From Myxococcus fulvus (GTDB lineage Bacteria; Myxococcota; Myxococcia; Myxococcales; Myxococcaceae), in contig NZ_FOIB01000003.1 in NCBI RefSeq assembly GCF_900111765.1, positions 248,001-312,000 on the forward strand: 64,000 nucleotides of DNA, given 5' to 3'. Position 1 is the stretch's first letter. Every line of letters starts with the position of its first letter. Shown here piece by piece: positions 61,901-64,000 of the stretch. The position numbers were made by a program, and so were the translations under genes. The notes beneath the pieces were generated by a model. The model searched no databases. It saw only the letters and a list, made by a program, of their open reading frames with translations, and was not told the origin of the DNA.

Positions 61901-64000
61901 TGGGGCTCGCCGCGGGCCTGTCGCTGTTCGGAGCGGAGGGAGGCATCGTCGACGAGCTCGCCTTCTCCCAGGCCCTCTTCCTCCCCGACGAAGGAACGCG
62001 ACGCGTGCAGTTGCTCTACACGCCGGAGGGGGACCGCGCGGGGCGGTTCGAGATCTTCAGCCAGGAGTCGACGGCAGGTGAGACCGAGCCGACATGGACC
62101 CTCCATGCCCACGGCAGGCTCCGCGCGGCGACGCGAGTGTCGGGAGGACGTGTCGACCTTCACGCGCTGCGGACCGCGCTCGACACCGAAGTGTCCGTGG
62201 ATGGCTACTACGACAAGCTGGGCAAGGCGGGTCTCGCCTATGGCCCAAGCTTCCGCGCGATTCGAGGGCTGTGGCGTGGTGGCAGCGAGGTGCTGGGGCA
62301 GCTCGCCTTGGCCGGAGGGGCCGTGGTGGATGCGGAGCGCTATGTCCTCGCGCCCGCGCTCCTGGACGCCTGCTTCCAGATGGTGGGGGCCGTCCTGGAG
62401 GAGGAAGGGGATGCCGCCTATCTGCCTGTCGGAGTCGGAAGGGTCCAGGTGTCGAGGGCGGGTGTCCGTGAGGTCTGGGCGCACGCGCGCATGTCTCGTG
62501 ACGAGGATGCGAAGGGGACCGGCTACACGTGTGACCTGGAGTTGTTCACCGCGGAGGGTGAGCTCGTGGCCGTCGTGGAGCGGCTGCGCCTGCAGCGTGT
62601 CGGTCGCGACGGATTCCTGGGAGCAAGGAGCAAGCGCTTGCAGAACTGGCTCTATGAGCTGGAGTGGCGGGATGCTCCGTCGGTGACGGTGTCCAGGTCC
62701 GTGGGCCTCGTCCTCATCCTCGACGATGGGACAGGGGTGGGACGCCGCCTCGCGGAGGGTCTCCGGGGACGTGGATGGCGCGTGGAGACAGTCACGAGAG
62801 AGCGGGCCTTCGACCGTGAGCGTGTCGAGGCGCTCCTCGCGATGCGTGAAGGCACGGCGTCGGTGCACGTCATCGACCTCTGGAGCCTGGAGGGTACGGG
62901 GCCGGATGTGCCCGGGGCGGCCCTGTCGCACGGCACGCGCGTGTTGGAGCTGGTGCAGTCCCTCGTGCGCGCCACGATGGGGTCGACGTCGCTGTGGTTG
63001 GTGACGAGAGGGTCGCAGGCCGCTGTCGAAGGCGAGAGGGTCTCCGGGCCCGCGGGTGCGGTCCTGTGGGGGCTCGGCAAGGCGATCGCTCGTGAGCATC
63101 CGGAGCTCCAGTGCCGCCGCGTGGACCTGGACGCGAGTGCGCCCGAGCACGAGGTGGAGCAGCTGCGAGACGAATTCCTGGGAGGAAGCGAGGAGGAGGT
63201 GGCGCTGCGAGGTCGGAGCCGCCGCGTGCCGCGACTGGTGCGCAGCCGTCGATTGAGGTTGTCGAGCGGCGAGCCCGAAGCCTCGCTGCGCGAGGATGCG
63301 AGCTACCTCGTCACGGGTGGGCTCGGTGGGTTGGGGCTCGCCGTGGCGGAGCGATTGGTGGAGCGCGGGGCGCGGCATCTCGTCCTGTTGGGGCGTAGAG
63401 CTCCGAGTGTGGAAGCGCGCGCGCGCCTGGCGGCGCTGGCGGAGCGAGGCGTGGAGGTCCAGACACGCTCGTGTGATGTGTCCGTGGCGGCGGACATCGA
63501 GCGTGCCGTCGAAGGTCTTCATCCGCCCATCCGAGGCGTGGTGCATGCGGCGGGTGTCATCGACGACGGGCTGCTGATGCAGATGACACCTGAGCGGTTC
63601 GCCAACGTGTTCGCCGCCAAGGTCGCCGGCGGTTGGAATCTGCACCGTGCATTCCAGGGAGCGTCGCTCGACTTCTTCGTCCTCTTCTCCTCGGCGGCGT
63701 CGATGATGGGTTCCGCTGGGCAGTCGAGCTACGTGGCCGCCAATGCGTTCCTGGACTCGCTGGCGCTCCTGCGTCGTGCCGAGGGGCTGCCCGGACTGAG
63801 CCTCGATTGGGGGGCCTGGTCCGAGGTGGGCGCCGCCGCGGAGGAGTCACTCCAGCGGCGCATGGAGCAGCTGGGCTTCGGGGTGATTCCTCCCGCGGAT
63901 GGGCTGCGCATCTTCGAGCAGGCGTTGGGGCTGGGAGGTCAGCTCGGCATCCTTCCGGTGGATTGGGCCGTGCTCGGGCGTCGAGGCCGCGCCGCGTTGT
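58969..64000 (+). CDS. PKS module KS-AT-DH-KR-(ACP beyond window), malonyl type, partial
   Basis: 1677 residues in the window and still open at the right edge. The docking start (ELTPLQRAALAIKTLRAKVEGLE) is strikingly like that of the 22.7-kb module. KS Cys212 (ATACSSALVSVH; Ala replaces the usual Asp before TAC), HGTGT and NLGH. AT Ser656 (GHSVGE) and HAFH at 756-759: malonyl-CoA. DH His962 (HAVYGQLVVP), and Asp within APALLDACFQ, where the usual preceding His is Ala. KR TGGLGGLG and Tyr1588 (SSYVAANAF). The ACP is expected just beyond base 64000, and further modules could follow. Since the release TE lies upstream at 50.3-51.3 kb, this module must act before the terminal NRPS in biosynthetic order. 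Nine bases separate it from the radical-SAM gene. Confidence 0.92.
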   Translation, partial: MPDDSKSSPTEELTPLQRAALAIKTLRAKVEGLEHARSEPIAIIGMGCRFPGGADTPERYWELLRAGVDAVGPVPADRWDAQAYYAEDPDAAWKMVVREGGFLSQPIAAFDCEFFGLSPREASYVDPQQRLMLEVAWESLEDAGIAPGSLAGSDTGVYVGFLSSDYGRVPFNALPTRDLPYMGTGNELSFSAGRVSYVLGLQGPSMVVATACSSALVSVHLACQALRQAECSLALAGGVNLILHPDNNIVLSKMRALAPDGRSKTFDASANGYGRGEGCGVLVLKRLSDALRDKDRIHAVVRGSAVNHDGPSGGLTVPHGPAQEKLLRRALRSASLSPSDVRYVEAHGTGTPLGDPIELRALDAVLGEGRGAEAPLLVGSVKTNLGHLESAAGAAGLIKVALSLRHGAIPPHLHLRNPNPAIDWEQLRLRVPTQMTPWPAGPKVAGISGFGLSGVNAHVLVAEAPPAPPRAPEEFPRPVHVLALSARSPEALGALAQRYEEALDGAELAAAPVEDVCFTANTGRTHFPYRLAVLGDSHEGLREQLRARRDVQRVQGAPRIAFLFTGQGSQWLGMGEELFRTEPLFRQTLQRCDEVLAPLLGQSLLGLLYPSERDESARARLDATGFTQPVLFALEYALARVWMSWGIVPDFVMGHSVGELVAACVAGVFTLEEGLQLIAARARLMQSLPAGGAMATVSADPSMVEALLPRYEGQVSIAALNGPRSVVISGREGAVRDCLGELDKQGKRGSLLRVSHAFHSALMDPILDAFSREVAKVRLQPPAIPLISNVSGEEARGELLEPRYWVEQLRGPVRFARSVETLSRAGVQAFVEVGPRPTLTAMGQACVSGEGTLWLSSLRPERSDWRQMLEGLASLYAAGSTVDWLGLDAGRERRKVSLPGYPFQRKRHWMELAGTGWDRQGVRARSTAGVHPLLGSRQDSPARTRQFESSLGPSEPAFLRDHAVYGQLVVPGAAYVEMGLAAGLSLFGAEGGIVDELAFSQALFLPDEGTRRVQLLYTPEGDRAGRFEIFSQESTAGETEPTWTLHAHGRLRAATRVSGGRVDLHALRTALDTEVSVDGYYDKLGKAGLAYGPSFRAIRGLWRGGSEVLGQLALAGGAVVDAERYVLAPALLDACFQMVGAVLEEEGDAAYLPVGVGRVQVSRAGVREVWAHARMSRDEDAKGTGYTCDLELFTAEGELVAVVERLRLQRVGRDGFLGARSKRLQNWLYELEWRDAPSVTVSRSVGLVLILDDGTGVGRRLAEGLRGRGWRVETVTRERAFDRERVEALLAMREGTASVHVIDLWSLEGTGPDVPGAALSHGTRVLELVQSLVRATMGSTSLWLVTRGSQAAVEGERVSGPAGAVLWGLGKAIAREHPELQCRRVDLDASAPEHEVEQLRDEFLGGSEEEVALRGRSRRVPRLVRSRRLRLSSGEPEASLREDASYLVTGGLGGLGLAVAERLVERGARHLVLLGRRAPSVEARARLAALAERGVEVQTRSCDVSVAADIERAVEGLHPPIRGVVHAAGVIDDGLLMQMTPERFANVFAAKVAGGWNLHRAFQGASLDFFVLFSSAASMMGSAGQSSYVAANAFLDSLALLRRAEGLPGLSLDWGAWSEVGAAAEESLQRRMEQLGFGVIPPADGLRIFEQALGLGGQLGILPVDWAVLGRRGRAAL

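Overview
The base composition (high GC, with a strong G/C preference at third codon positions), the AgmC-like surface protein, the polysaccharide-synthase operon and the very large cis-AT PKS/NRPS genes all point to a myxobacterium (Myxococcus/Corallococcus/Pyxidicoccus type). No rRNA, tRNA, CRISPR array, insertion sequence or phage gene was seen.

Left flank (1-10.1 kb, all minus strand). A secreted protein with at least eight tandem Ig-like repeats runs off the left edge. Next comes a compact operon for a probable synthase-dependent exopolysaccharide: a membrane GT2 synthase, a membrane-anchored coiled-coil adaptor, a TolC-like outer-membrane protein and a small lipoprotein. An App1/DUF2183 HAD-like phosphatase follows. 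From 10.2 to 14.7 kb lie a Sfp-type phosphopantetheinyl transferase, a type II thioesterase and a complete cysD-cysN-cysC sulfate-activation operon.

Biosynthetic region (14.7 kb to the right edge). A CmlA-type diiron beta-hydroxylase and an aminotransferase diverge from one intergenic region. A stand-alone L-prolyl-AMP ligase and an acyl-CoA-dehydrogenase-like prolyl-S-carrier oxidase would make a pyrrole-2-carboxyl starter. They diverge from a long, translationally coupled plus-strand operon: KS*-ACP (no AT, degenerate KS), KS-AT*-KR-ACP (dead AT), docking-Cy-A-PCP-KS-AT-DH-KR-ACP, KS-AT-DH-KR-ACP, KS-AT-DH-KR-ACP, docking-C-A(Asn-like)-PCP-TE, a patatin, a degenerate ArsA-like protein and an orphan small protein. 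Then come a free-standing MT-KR-ACP protein, a B12/radical-SAM protein of the type normally seen in RiPP maturation, and a further KS-AT-DH-KR PKS cut by the right edge.

Read together, the parts suggest a pyrrole-oxazol(in)e-polyene chain capped by (beta-hydroxy)asparagine, that is, a pigment of the DKxanthene type. This is an inference. Several features do not fit a simple collinear reading: the first two modules have no working AT, no oxazoline oxidase is visible, the TE lies in the middle of the gene order, one module is split, and RiPP-type radical-SAM and ArsA-like genes are present. These are the parts most worth checking.
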